Origin: Thermoplasmatota archaeon
GTDB taxonomy: Archaea > Thermoplasmatota > E2 > DHVEG-1
Direction: 5' to 3'
Assembly: GCA_030601705.1 (NCBI GenBank)
Contig: JAUWBM010000014.1
Location: 1 to 38,336 of the forward strand
Length of the DNA stretch: 38,336 nucleotides
The notes beneath the pieces were generated by a model, which did no database searches, was not told the DNA's origin, and was given only the letters and a program-made list of their open reading frames with translations. How positions within the stretch are numbered: the stretch's first letter is position 1; each line of letters opens with the position of its first letter. The translations under genes were made by a program, and so were the position numbers. Positions 30,634-38,336 of the stretch are shown here, piece by piece.

Positions 30634-32151
30634 TCAAATCAAAGATTTCTTTTTAAGCCATTCTAAATCGCTGATATACAAACTACGTATGTCGGTCACA
30701 CCAAACTTTAACATTGCAAGTCTTTCCAAACCAAGTCCCCAAGCAAGTACAGGGTTTTCAACTCCAACGGGTTCTGTAACTTCTGGTCTGAAAATGCCAC
30801 TTCCGCCTAATTCCATCCATTCGTCATTCCAGAAAACCTCGACTTCCATGCTGGGCTCTGTATATGGGAAATAGCCAGGTCTAAGGCGAATCTTTTCAAA
30901 ACCCATTCGTCTATAAAATTCTTTTAGAATGCCTATTAATTGTCTAAAGTTGGTATCTTCCTCATGAACAATGCCTTCGATCTGATAAAATTCTGGCAAA
31001 TGAGTAGTATCAATGCTCTCCTTTCTAAAAACACGTCCTATGGAGAAGACCTTAGAAGGCGGTTTTGGATTGTTATAGAGATAACGAATGGTATTGACTG
31101 TTGTATGGGTTCTTAACAGAGCTCGTTCACCCTCAATTTTAGAAAATTCATAACCCCAACCCGTTGAAGAGGTAGTGCCACCGTTTTCATGCACTTTTGC
31201 AATTTCATCTAACAACTGTTTTTCTTCAATTTTTATTTTAGATGGAGTTTTACAATACAATGTATCTTGCATCTCTCTTGCTGGGTGATCCTGAGGAATA
31301 AATAGTACATCCATGTTCCAGAAACAGGATTCAACAAAATCCCCCTGAATCTCCTGAAATCCCATTTCTAAAAAAATCTGTCTGATTTTGGATATTAGAT
31401 CAACCAACGGATGCGGCTTTCCTCCATAAACTGCAGGTGCAAATGCATTAATGTCATAGGGTCTGATGATGTTGTTTTTCCATTCGTTGTTTTTAATGAT
31501 AGACGAAGTTATCTGAGAAATTTCATCTCTGGTTTCAAAACCTATTTCGAGTGCCCTTTTGCCGTTCTCTGTCAAAAGTACGATACTGGTGATAATGTCT
31601 TTTTCCTTAATTACATTCTTTCTGGACAACAATGATTTAATTTTATTTATATCAATCTCTATGTTGTCATTTTCTTTGAGAAGCTGAAGTATTTTTTCAT
31701 TGCCACTTTTTTCAGTAAGTGCATTTTTTCCTTTTTCAGTAATTTCTAAAAAAGTTTCTTTATCTTTTTTTATGTTTGCCCAACCGTTCTTTTTAAGCCA
31801 GCCAATGGCAATAGGTATTTCGTTTTTCTCTAAAGAGATGGCAAGCTCTTTTAAAATCGCTCGTCCTTTCTTTTCATAAATCAGTCTTAATGCCCTTTTC
31901 TCTGGCAATCCTTTTTCTAAAAAACGTTTTCCTTCTTTACCTAAAGAATAAACAGTTTTCATATGTTCTTCAATGCTAACTAATTTCTTTGATTGAAGCC
32001 ATGAAGAGGCATTCATAACCTCTACTTCTTGATTGAAATCGCCGTTTTTCAAGATATCTTCTGGGGACCCTTTTCCGTTAAGTTTTTTGAGAGTTAAAAG
32101 TACTTTTTTCTCGTTTTGGGACAGTTTTTTGACTGTTTTATCAATATCCAT
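30634..32151 (-). CDS. pheS: Phenylalanyl-tRNA synthetase alpha subunit
   Basis: 505 residues, usual for archaeal PheS. The N-terminal 200 residues contain the helix-turn-helix-like domains that contact tRNA (NEKKVLLTLKKLNGKGSPED). The class II catalytic core follows: motif 1 region near HPLVDLISKIRQIFLEMGF, motif 2 SIGRVFRKESIDTTHLPEFY, and motif 3 GLGLERLAMLKFGVTDIR. It activates phenylalanine and, with PheT, charges tRNA-Phe. The pheT gene is not adjacent in this window. The gene stands alone. Confidence 0.95.
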   Translation of the reverse strand: MDIDKTVKKLSQNEKKVLLTLKKLNGKGSPEDILKNGDFNQEVEVMNASSWLQSKKLVSIEEHMKTVYSLGKEGKRFLEKGLPEKRALRLIYEKKGRAILKELAISLEKNEIPIAIGWLKKNGWANIKKDKETFLEITEKGKNALTEKSGNEKILQLLKENDNIEIDINKIKSLLSRKNVIKEKDIITSIVLLTENGKRALEIGFETRDEISQITSSIIKNNEWKNNIIRPYDINAFAPAVYGGKPHPLVDLISKIRQIFLEMGFQEIQGDFVESCFWNMDVLFIPQDHPAREMQDTLYCKTPSKIKIEEKQLLDEIAKVHENGGTTSSTGWGYEFSKIEGERALLRTHTTVNTIRYLYNNPKPPSKVFSIGRVFRKESIDTTHLPEFYQIEGIVHEEDTNFRQLIGILKEFYRRMGFEKIRLRPGYFPYTEPSMEVEVFWNDEWMELGGSGIFRPEVTEPVGVENPVLAWGLGLERLAMLKFGVTDIRSLYISDLEWLKKKSLI

Positions 32152-32475
32152 TTGAACCCGAAATCAACTAAGTACGTAATAAAACCTACGGAAGAGTCTT
32201 AAACAAAATCAACTAATATAAACTCGGGAAAATCGGGTGAAAATGTCACGTTGTTCAATTACTCCTTCGTATCTTTTTGTTTTTCGTACTTGTGGCGTCA
32301 TAGAATTATACCTTATTTCTTCCTTTCTTCTATGATAATTTCAGAAATACAAGATAATTTTTTATAAACATATTAATGATCTGAGGGAATCGTTGGAGAA
32401 CGGATAAACAGGTAACGTGAAAGTGTACCATGGAATTAATTTTTATAGGAAAAGTGTATTATCACCTTCAATTGG
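32152..32475. other. Intergenic region before the tRNA gene
   Basis: Holds a doubtful 30-codon frame on the minus strand (32209-32301: MTPQVRKTKRYEGVIEQRD, with AAGGT upstream) and the tRNA promoter TATA box ATTTTTATAGG near 32439-32449. No other feature recognised. Confidence 0.35.
32439..32449 (+). promoter_or_regulatory. TATA box of the tRNA-Ile gene
   Basis: ATTTTTATAGG lies about 27-37 bases before the mature tRNA 5' end, the normal archaeal spacing. Confidence 0.55.
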
Positions 32476-32550
32476 GGGCTCGTAGCTTAGGTTGGTTGGA
32501 GCACCCGGCTGATAACCGGGAGGTCGAGAGTTCAAATCTCTCCGAGCCCA
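32476..32550 (+). tRNA. tRNA-Ile (anticodon GAT)
   Basis: 75 nucleotides fold as a full cloverleaf. Acceptor stem GGGCTCG/CGAGCCC with discriminator A; D arm around GCTTAGGTTGGTTGGAGC; anticodon stem CCCGG/CCGGG with loop CTGATAA giving GAT; variable loop of normal length; T stem GAGAG/CTCTC with loop TTCAAAT. No intron and no encoded CCA. A TTTTTT tract at 32555-32560 probably ends transcription. The gene is intact and not used as an integration site by the element. Confidence 0.96.
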
Positions 32551-32612
32551 TACGTTTTTTCCTCTGATATAACAGGTATATATTTAATATTAAAACCAAT
32601 ATCATAAACCAA

Positions 32613-33728
32613 ATGAAAGAAATCATTTCTTGGTTGAATGATAGTTCATACCTTTCTCCTTTATCACCTGCATGTAAGATGTGTGCGCAAGGTTCAAAAA
32701 TGGTGGTACTGGCAACAGGTCTATGCCCTGCTAAATGTTTTTACTGTCCTTTGAGCTTTAAAAAAGGAGGAAAGGATCGAATATTTGCTGATGAATGGGA
32801 GTTAGACGGCGAAAATGATACAAAAAAATTGATTCGTGAAGCAGAATACATTGATGCAACTGGTGCGGGTATTACAGGAGGGGATCCGCTGATTGTTTGG
32901 AAAAGAGTTAAAAAATATATATCGCTTTTGAAGGATGTATTTGGATCCGAATTTCACATCCATTTGTATACCTCGGGTCTCAAAAATGCAGATCGCATAG
33001 CGGAACTTGTTTCCGTTGGACTTGATGAAGTAAGATTTCATCCTTTCCCCGAGTACTGGAACGACATGGATAACAGTCCAATAAAAGTTTCAATAAAAGA
33101 TGTGTTAGACACATCAGCAGATGTTGCATTGGAAATACCTGTCATTCCAGATATGGAAGAAGAAATATTTTCTCTAATTAAGTGGGCAGATGATAATGAA
33201 TTACGTTGGGTCAATCTAAATGAACTCGAATATTCTGAGAGAAACTGTGAATCGTTAAATAATAGGAAGTATGTAGTTAAGGATGATATTTCCGCAGCTG
33301 TTAAGGGTAGTCAAGAATCCGCTATCGCTGTTTTAAAGATGGTGCAAAACGGAGACCTTGATATAGGAGTCCATTATTGTTCAGTTTCTTTCAAAGACGG
33401 TATTCAACTTAAAAATAGGATAAAACGTAGGGCACACAATATTGCTAAAGAATATGAAGTTATAACCGACGAAGGAACAATAATTAAAGGTGCTATATAC
33501 AAATCAGATACATCTTTAGATCAATTATTTATTTTATTGAAAGAAAAATATGATATCTCAGAAAAATTTATTTTTTTAGACAAAGAAAAAAGTAGGATTG
33601 AGATTGGTTTATGGATTTTAGAAAAAATTGCTTTAGAACTTAAAAAGAAGGGATGTGAATGCTTTATGGTTGAAGAATATCCAACTGCCGACAGATTGGA
33701 AGTTGAAAGAATTCCATTGCCATTTTGA
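32613..33728 (+). CDS. Radical SAM protein (COG2108-like)
   Basis: 371 residues. The radical SAM cluster motif CPAKCFYC provides C38, C42 and C45 for a 4Fe-4S cluster. Two more cysteines, C21 and C24 (CKMCAQGSKM), precede it. Then comes the glycine-rich GAGITGGDPLIVWKR and the TIM-barrel strands HIHLYTSGL and ALEIPVIPDM. This combination is typical of a euryarchaeal family related to pyruvate formate-lyase activating enzymes (COG2108 as I know it) whose reaction is undetermined. ATG 32613 follows a TATA region by about 25 bases, so the leader is very short. It stands alone between the tRNA and the ribosomal cluster. Confidence 0.82.
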   Translation: MKEIISWLNDSSYLSPLSPACKMCAQGSKMVVLATGLCPAKCFYCPLSFKKGGKDRIFADEWELDGENDTKKLIREAEYIDATGAGITGGDPLIVWKRVKKYISLLKDVFGSEFHIHLYTSGLKNADRIAELVSVGLDEVRFHPFPEYWNDMDNSPIKVSIKDVLDTSADVALEIPVIPDMEEEIFSLIKWADDNELRWVNLNELEYSERNCESLNNRKYVVKDDISAAVKGSQESAIAVLKMVQNGDLDIGVHYCSVSFKDGIQLKNRIKRRAHNIAKEYEVITDEGTIIKGAIYKSDTSLDQLFILLKEKYDISEKFIFLDKEKSRIEIGLWILEKIALELKKKGCECFMVEEYPTADRLEVERIPLPF

Positions 33729-33770
33729 CGATATAGAAAAAATGGCGCTATTGTTGTTTCCTGAAAAAGA

Positions 33771-33851
33771 TTTTTATACAGGCCCTACATTCCAACTTTT
33801 ACGTTCCCCCAAGGAATAGAATCAATGAAAGCTCTGAAAGGAGGCTAAAAT
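33771..33851 (+). promoter_or_regulatory. Promoter and leader of the L7Ae-S28e-L24e operon
   Basis: TATA box TTTTTATACAGG begins at 33771. The ribosome site GGAGG lies at 33840-33844, 7 bases before ATG 33852. The leader of roughly 50 bases contains ATGAAAG and CTCTGA (33825-33838), which weakly resemble box C and box D elements. Confidence 0.5.
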
Positions 33852-34223
33852 ATGGCAATGTATGTAAGATTTCAAGTATCAAAAGAAATGCAAGATTTAG
33901 CCTATGAATTGATAGAAAAGGCTCGAGATAATGGGAAGATAGGAAAAGGTGCAAACGAAGCTACAAAACATGTAGAAAGAGGTCAGGCAAGACTTGTTGT
34001 AATGGCTGAGGATGTTTCTCCCGAGGAGATCCTTGCTCATATGCCACTATTGTGTGAAGAAAAAAATATTCCGTATACTTATGTTCCAAGTAAAGAAGAG
34101 CTAGGTAATGCAGCAGGTTTGGGCACTTCTACAAGTGCAGTAGCTGTTATTAATCCTGGAAAAGAGAAAGATATGATTGAGAATATTGTTAAAAAGATAG
34201 GCGCGTTAAAGAAACAGGGTTAG
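33852..34223 (+). CDS. rpl7ae: Ribosomal protein L7Ae
   Basis: 123 residues, normal length. [20 protein letters not shown], the RNA-binding loop [20 protein letters not shown], and [20 protein letters not shown] are characteristic. L7Ae binds kink-turns in 23S rRNA, box C/D and H/ACA RNAs and RNase P. The strong GGAGG site and following S28e and L24e genes give the conserved archaeal order. The catalytic-type variations are absent; it is a standard copy. Confidence 0.96.
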   Translation: MAMYVRFQVSKEMQDLAYELIEKARDNGKIGKGANEATKHVERGQARLVVMAEDVSPEEILAHMPLLCEEKNIPYTYVPSKEELGNAAGLGTSTSAVAVINPGKEKDMIENIVKKIGALKKQG

Positions 34224-34227
34224 GATT

Positions 34228-34437
34228 ATGATAGAAGGAACTCCTTGTGAGATAGTAGAAATTATTGACAGAACAGGGATGGCTGGTGAAGCATCTCAAG
34301 TGAAGGTTCGAGTTTTGGATGGAAGAGATAAAGGTAAAATTATAACTCGTAACGTCATGGGACCAGTTCGATTAGGCGATATCTTAATGTTAAATGAAAC
34401 TCAACGAGAAGCAAAGAAACTCGGTGGGCCGAGATAG
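34228..34437 (+). CDS. rps28e: Ribosomal protein S28e
   Basis: 69 residues. [19 protein letters not shown], then [39 protein letters not shown], match S28e, a small OB-fold protein of the 30S subunit. It starts 4 bases after the L7Ae stop, in the usual operon order. Confidence 0.95.
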   Translation: MIEGTPCEIVEIIDRTGMAGEASQVKVRVLDGRDKGKIITRNVMGPVRLGDILMLNETQREAKKLGGPR

Positions 34438-34449
34438 AGGCAATATTTC

Positions 34450-34629
34450 ATGGTAGAGAGAAGGAATTGTTCGTTTTGTGGAGGTGAAATCGAACCTGGG
34501 ACCGGAAAAATATTTGTTAGAAAAGATGGTACCGTACTCTATTTTTGTAAAAATAAGTGCCATAAAAATATGTTAAAGTTAAAACGTGTTCCTAGACGGA
34601 TAAGATGGAGCAAATACTACTCAAAGTGA
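34450..34629 (+). CDS. rpl24e: Ribosomal protein L24e
   Basis: 59 residues. The zinc site is made by C7/C10 ([15 protein letters not shown]) and C33/C37 ([11 protein letters not shown]), followed by the basic segment [15 protein letters not shown]. The gene follows S28e by 12 bases. In many euryarchaea the next genes are ndk and infB; here they are absent and a surface protein gene follows after 250 bases. Confidence 0.94.
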   Translation: MVERRNCSFCGGEIEPGTGKIFVRKDGTVLYFCKNKCHKNMLKLKRVPRRIRWSKYYSK

Positions 34630-34879
34630 TAGTAGTAGATGAAAAAGTGGTGGCTCTCCTTTCTAATATTTAAATAGAATTTAGTTTATTTTCTCATAAA
34701 GAGTTTAAGAGTGTCAGTTTTGTTTTATGCTGCCTCCGTGCTTGTTTGCTTATTATAAATAGATTTTAAATATAAATAGAAATATATTTTCTATACATAA
34801 CATTTAAATAAATAGAAAGTATTATATATACACAAATCAGTAAATAAAATGAATTTGAAAAAGGATATAAGGGGATTCC

Positions 34880-36658
34880 ATGAAAAAAAAAGTAATTGGT
34901 ATATTAATTTGTATGGGGCTAGTTTTAACTGTTTTACCAGTTTCTGGAGTCATTAACTATAATAACCTGTATTATAGGCAGATCCTTGCTGGGAGCGATC
35001 TCCCTTCATTAACTAATTCAAAAAATATGTTAGGACCGTTAGGAAGGGCCAATTTACCTCCTTACCAGCCAACCAATGAGTCTCCAGCAAATGGCTCAAT
35101 AGATGTTTATTTTGATATGGATTTGAGTTGGACCGGCGGCGATCCTGATGGAGATCCAGTAACTTATGATGTGTATTTTGGAACAAATAGTTCTTCTCTA
35201 CCTATGGTTTCCAATAATCAATCTGCCACCATATATGATCCTGGAATAATGAATTACAATACAACCTATTACTGGAAAATTATAGCATGGGACAACCAGA
35301 GCGCTTTTAACGAAAGTCTTTTATGGGAATTTACTACAGAAGAAGAACAGAATCACCCACCATATCAACCAAGTAATCCCGATCCAGCAAACGGTTCAAC
35401 AGGGGTTCGTCTTGATGTATATCTGAATTGGACCGGCGGCGATCCTGATGGAGATCCAGTAACTTATGATGTGTATTTTGGAACAAATAGTTCTTCTCTA
35501 CCTATGGTTTCCAATAATCAATCTGCCACCACATATGACCCTGGGATACTTAACAGCAACACAACCTATTACTGGAAAATTATAGCATGGGACAACCAGA
35601 GCGCTTTTAACGAAAGTCTTTTATGGGAATTTACTACAGGAGTAAATCATCCGCCCTACCAGCCAACCAATGAATCTCCAGCACATAATTCAACAGGTGT
35701 TGATATTAATGTGGATCTAAGTTGGGAAGGTGGCGATCCTGATCCTGGTGATATTGTAACATATGATGTGTATTTTGGAACAAATAGTTCTTCTCTACCT
35801 ATGGTTTCCAATAATCAATCTGCCACCATATATGATCCTGGAACACTTAATACTTCAACACCCTATTACTGGCAAATTGTTGCGTGGGATAACATCGGTT
35901 TATTTACGGAAGGCCCTATATGGAAATTCACGACTGCAGGGAATATACCCCCTTATCCACCAATTATAATATCTGGACCAAGTTTTGGAGGTCCAGGAAT
36001 AAATCATACTTTTTCAGCTGTAGCATCTGACCCTGAAGGAGATGACGTTTATTACATGTGGGATTGGGGAGACGGTAACTTTAGTGATTGGATAGGACCA
36101 TTTGATATCGCCACCCCCGTAGAAACAAATTACAGTTGGAACAATAGCGGGGAGTATGAAATAAAGGTGAGAGCAAAAGACGTCCACAATGCAACAGGTG
36201 ACTGGTCAGAAACACATAATATATCAATTTCAAAACAAATAGAAATTAACAACCTCAAACCAGGTTTTATATATTTCTACCTATTCACTTTTACTAAGTC
36301 TTATCTCTATCTTTATGCGTTTGATGTTTTGGGAATTGCAGCCGTGCTTTCCACTAGTAGTGGTTTATATGTAAACGCGACTGTCACTGACGCAGTAGAT
36401 TCTGTAAGATTTGAGGCTTTTCAAATTTTATGGAACATGAGTAACGAAGAATGGGATTACGATATGTCCGATGGTGCCGAGGCTTATATCCCTCTTCCCT
36501 TTGGACTTTTCAGAATAACAGCATATGCATATGATGCAGATGGAAACATGATAGACGATGAAACCATAGATTATTTAGTATTATTATGTAGAAGTTCAAG
36601 TAGCAGCGGAAAGCTAGGTAGGGTACGACAGGCATTAGCAAATAGATTACTGAAATAA
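34880..36658 (+). CDS. Secreted surface protein with three Fn3-like repeats and a PKD domain
   Basis: 592 residues. Signal peptide VIGILICMGLVLTVLPVSG. Three tandem domains of about 95-100 residues start near residues 60, 160 and 255; each has PPYQP(T/S)N(E/P), LSWTGGDPDGDPVTYDVYFG, NTTYYWKIIAWDNQSAFNES and WEFTT, the pattern of fibronectin type III-like domains. A PKD domain follows at about 362-450 (YYMWDWGDGNFSDWIGPFD). The last 140 residues form a beta domain (VNATVTDAVDSVRFEAFQIL) with a basic end. Many NxS/T sites suggest glycosylation. Repeats 1 and 2 are nearly identical in DNA. Start ATG 34880 has AAGGGGA upstream. Probably an adhesion or envelope protein. Confidence 0.78.
   Translation: MKKKVIGILICMGLVLTVLPVSGVINYNNLYYRQILAGSDLPSLTNSKNMLGPLGRANLPPYQPTNESPANGSIDVYFDMDLSWTGGDPDGDPVTYDVYFGTNSSSLPMVSNNQSATIYDPGIMNYNTTYYWKIIAWDNQSAFNESLLWEFTTEEEQNHPPYQPSNPDPANGSTGVRLDVYLNWTGGDPDGDPVTYDVYFGTNSSSLPMVSNNQSATTYDPGILNSNTTYYWKIIAWDNQSAFNESLLWEFTTGVNHPPYQPTNESPAHNSTGVDINVDLSWEGGDPDPGDIVTYDVYFGTNSSSLPMVSNNQSATIYDPGTLNTSTPYYWQIVAWDNIGLFTEGPIWKFTTAGNIPPYPPIIISGPSFGGPGINHTFSAVASDPEGDDVYYMWDWGDGNFSDWIGPFDIATPVETNYSWNNSGEYEIKVRAKDVHNATGDWSETHNISISKQIEINNLKPGFIYFYLFTFTKSYLYLYAFDVLGIAAVLSTSSGLYVNATVTDAVDSVRFEAFQILWNMSNEEWDYDMSDGAEAYIPLPFGLFRITAYAYDADGNMIDDETIDYLVLLCRSSSSSGKLGRVRQALANRLLK
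35128..35340 (+). repeat. Near-identical DNA repeat within the surface protein, copy 1
   Basis: Bases 35128-35231 are identical to 35428-35531, and 35261-35339 to 35561-35639, at an offset of exactly 300. A shorter identical block recurs in the third repeat near 35764-35845. Such silent-site identity implies recent duplication or gene conversion. Confidence 0.85.
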
Positions 36659-36763
36659 AGGCATACTTAATCCTAAATACAGGGGAACTAATTAGCTGCT
36701 TCTACTATATTTTATATACTATTTTCTCATTATAAATTCACATTAATGAATGGGAGAGAAACT

Positions 36764-37267
36764 ATGAAAGATGTAGAAATAAAAATTGTCGAAATAGAAA
36801 AATCCGATGATATAAATTTCATATTGGGACAAACCCATTTTATCAAATCTGTAGAGGATCTCTACGAAGCAATGATAACCATTGTTTCTAATGGAAAATT
36901 TGGTATTGCATTCTGTGAAGCAAGCGGAGCATGCAAAATAAGAAGCGAAGGAAACGATGAAGCACTTAAGAAACTTGCAGAAAAAAATGCAGAGAACATC
37001 GGAGCAGGTCACTCCTTTATAGTTTTCATGAAAGATTGTTTTCCGATAAACGTCTTAAACGCTATAAAAAACATTCCAGAGGTTTGTTCAATTTACTGTG
37101 CAACAGCTAATCCCACAAAAGTTGTAATAGCAGAGTCAAAAATGGGAAATGAGACCGGTCGAGGAATTCTTGGTGTCATAGACGGATTTATTTCAAAAGG
37201 TATAGAAAATAAAGAAGAAATTTCTTGGAGAAAGAAATTTTTACGAGACATACAATACAAACTATAA
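36764..37267 (+). CDS. Adenosine-specific kinase (DUF355 family)
   Basis: 167 residues from ATG 36764, with GGGAGAG upstream; an in-frame ATG at 36746 lies before that site. Family features are FILGQTHFIKSVEDLYEAMI, GKFGIAFCEASGACKIRSEG, IGAGHSFIVFMKDCFPINVL and VCSIYCATANPTKVVIAES. A homologue from Pyrobaculum was described as an adenosine-binding protein, and the family is annotated as adenosine-specific kinase; activity is not proven in this lineage. Complete, normal length. It converges with pcm, with stops one base apart. Confidence 0.87.
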   Translation: MKDVEIKIVEIEKSDDINFILGQTHFIKSVEDLYEAMITIVSNGKFGIAFCEASGACKIRSEGNDEALKKLAEKNAENIGAGHSFIVFMKDCFPINVLNAIKNIPEVCSIYCATANPTKVVIAESKMGNETGRGILGVIDGFISKGIENKEEISWRKKFLRDIQYKL

Positions 37268-37268
37268 T

Positions 37269-37907
37269 CTAATGGCCGTGTTTTCCAACAAGGGGAACAA
37301 AAACACAACCTCCAAGATCTTTTGATAAGATATCTTCGCCTTTTTTTTCTATTAATTTTAGCTCACAAAACATTTTTCCCACAGGTATCAGAAGCTTTCC
37401 AGAATCTTTAAGCTGATTTATAAGTGGTTGCGGCACTCCAGGAGCTGCACATGTGACATAGATGCGATCATATGGTTTGTGTTTTTCAAAACCCTCGGAA
37501 CCATCTCCAACTTCTACGGTAACATTTGTTACGCCTGTTTTTCTAAGATTTTCTTGTGCTCTTTTTGCAAGTTTTTCAAACCTTTCAATTGTGTACACAT
37601 GACCTTTTTCTCCAGCAAGATGAGATACAATAGCTGCATGGTAGCCAAATCCCGCTCCGATTTCCAGAATTTTTTGTCCTTTTTTAACATCTAATGCTTC
37701 ACACATTATCGCTACCATATGAGGTGCTGAAATTGTTTGCCCTTTACCGATTTCAAGCGGTGTATCTATGTATGCCCTCATTTTTAAGGAATCTAGTACA
37801 AATGCTTCTCTAGGAACTCTCAAGAATGCTTTTTTTACTTCATCGCTCTTTATATATCCCTCTCCTATGAGATTATTAACCAACCTTTCTCTTTCGAGTT
37901 CAAACAT
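37269..37907 (-). CDS. pcm: Protein-L-isoaspartate O-methyltransferase
   Basis: 212 residues, normal length. The substrate region GKGQTISAPHMVAIMCEAL, SAM motif I KILEIGAGFGYHAAIVSHLA (residues 79-98), motif II region VEVGDGSEGFEKHKPYDRIY and CAAPGVPQPLINQLKDSGKL are all present. It methylates isoaspartyl residues for protein repair. ATG 37907 follows a long AT-rich leader; an operator-like repeat and TATA box lie about 150 bases upstream at 38061-38104. Confidence 0.92.
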   Translation of the reverse strand: MFELERERLVNNLIGEGYIKSDEVKKAFLRVPREAFVLDSLKMRAYIDTPLEIGKGQTISAPHMVAIMCEALDVKKGQKILEIGAGFGYHAAIVSHLAGEKGHVYTIERFEKLAKRAQENLRKTGVTNVTVEVGDGSEGFEKHKPYDRIYVTCAAPGVPQPLINQLKDSGKLLIPVGKMFCELKLIEKKGEDILSKDLGGCVFVPLVGKHGH

Positions 37908-38225
37908 ATGTTTTCAATAATGCAATTGTATTTGGTATACTTATGCACTAAGGTAATTTTGTATTCATACTAATATATTCTAAATTATATGTTAAATGTA
38001 TGTGCTATATATTTACTTTCTTCTATTGAAACCCCTATTTCGACAGTTGATTAGTTCCAATATATAAACCTAACCCACATATCGTGTTAATAGTTGACAA
38101 CTAACGATTAGCACGATTTACCGTGTAAACTCGAGAGAAACAAATAGCTATAATGGTATGTTTTCCATTTTGACATTTTAACGGAATGGGTTTATATACC
38201 AAAACTTTTGCAGTTTTCAAATTGA
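37908..38225. other. Intergenic region carrying operator-like repeat C
   Basis: No gene seen. It holds the operator-like repeat at 38072-38104 with its TATA box and a second TATA-like GGGTTTATATACC at 38188-38200. Confidence 0.4.
38061..38104 (-). promoter_or_regulatory. Operator-like repeat, copy C, with TATA box (outside the element)
   Basis: The minus strand reads TTAGTTGTCAACTATTAACA, CGATATGTGGGTTAGG, then TTTATATA (38061-38068). This matches copies A and B inside the element, with the same 15-base spacing from AACAC to the TATA box as copy A. It points leftward toward pcm, about 150 bases away. The site is therefore a host sequence shared with, or captured by, the element. Confidence 0.55.
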
Positions 38226-38336
38226 CTAAACAGCAGAATGCTTTTTAGATTTTTTTGAAAACCAGTCAAATACCCATCGTTTTAATTTTTTACAGATAGA
38301 ACCTATAGCATTAATTCCATCGAGTAAATGGTTGAG
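38226..38336 (-). CDS. C-terminal fragment of a protein, partial
   Basis: The 36 visible residues end LKRWVFDWFSKKSKKHSAV, an amphipathic aromatic helix with a basic end. The gene continues beyond the right edge. Family cannot be determined. Confidence 0.4.
   Translation of the reverse strand, partial: LNHLLDGINAIGSICKKLKRWVFDWFSKKSKKHSAV

Noticed and set aside
32476-32550. tRNA-Ile as the integration target of the element
   Set aside because: It is 13 kb from the integrase, intact, and no copy of its 3' end is seen elsewhere in the window.

Overview
The window is archaeal and most likely from an uncultured Thermoplasmatota-type euryarchaeon. Supporting features are a tRNA-Ile(GAT), the L7Ae-S28e-L24e ribosomal cluster, the three-gene archaeal HMG-CoA synthase locus (HMG-CoA synthase, thiolase, DUF35 Zn-ribbon/OB protein), archaeal PheS, an adenosine-specific kinase, Pcm, TATA-box promoters with short leaders, and several short secreted proteins of a kind I associate with Thermoplasmata metagenome assemblies. 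No database search was possible; family names rest on motif recognition.

Layout. 1-2314: chromosome, with the end of a beta-helix surface protein, two small secreted proteins, a small ribbon-helix-helix-like protein and the C-terminal half of a DUF1614 membrane protein gene. 2315-19425: an integrated 17.1 kb mobile element. 19408-38336: chromosome, with the N-terminal half of the same DUF1614 gene, a C25 (gingipain-like) protease, the HMG-CoA synthase operon, a coiled-coil protein, a large secreted/membrane beta-sandwich protein, pheS, tRNA-Ile, a radical SAM protein, ribosomal proteins, an Fn3/PKD repeat surface protein, adenosine-specific kinase, pcm and a partial gene.

The central observation is that the element splits DUF1614 exactly. 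Both ends carry the 14-bp direct repeat TTTATAGACAAATA (2315-2328 and 19412-19425). Joining the two gene halves across one copy restores a continuous, in-frame protein of about 230 residues, and the tyrosine recombinase gene lies directly beside the right repeat. This defines attL, attR and the empty site from sequence alone.

The element has two parts. Its right half (10640-18059) is a tightly packed leftward operon: AbrB-like regulator, Sm-like protein, AAA+ helicase-like ATPase, several tiny Zn-ribbon proteins, a MazG-like pyrophosphohydrolase, a second P-loop ATPase and a small regulator. A rightward Zn-ribbon protein and the integrase complete it. The helicase gene contains ten copies of TAAAACC/GGTTTTA in 166 bp, a possible origin. 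Its left half (2329-10550) is loose accessory DNA: membrane proteins, a lipoprotein, a solo HicB-like protein, an RHH/Zn-ribbon/ASCH cassette, a decayed Toprim fragment, and several families of non-coding repeats. These repeats are operator-like sequences upstream of TATA boxes, three degenerate promoter-linked units, two inverted arrays with regularly spaced (A/G)CCGTCA motifs, and a run of four hairpins. No recognisable capsid or conjugation gene is seen, so plasmid and virus origins remain open.
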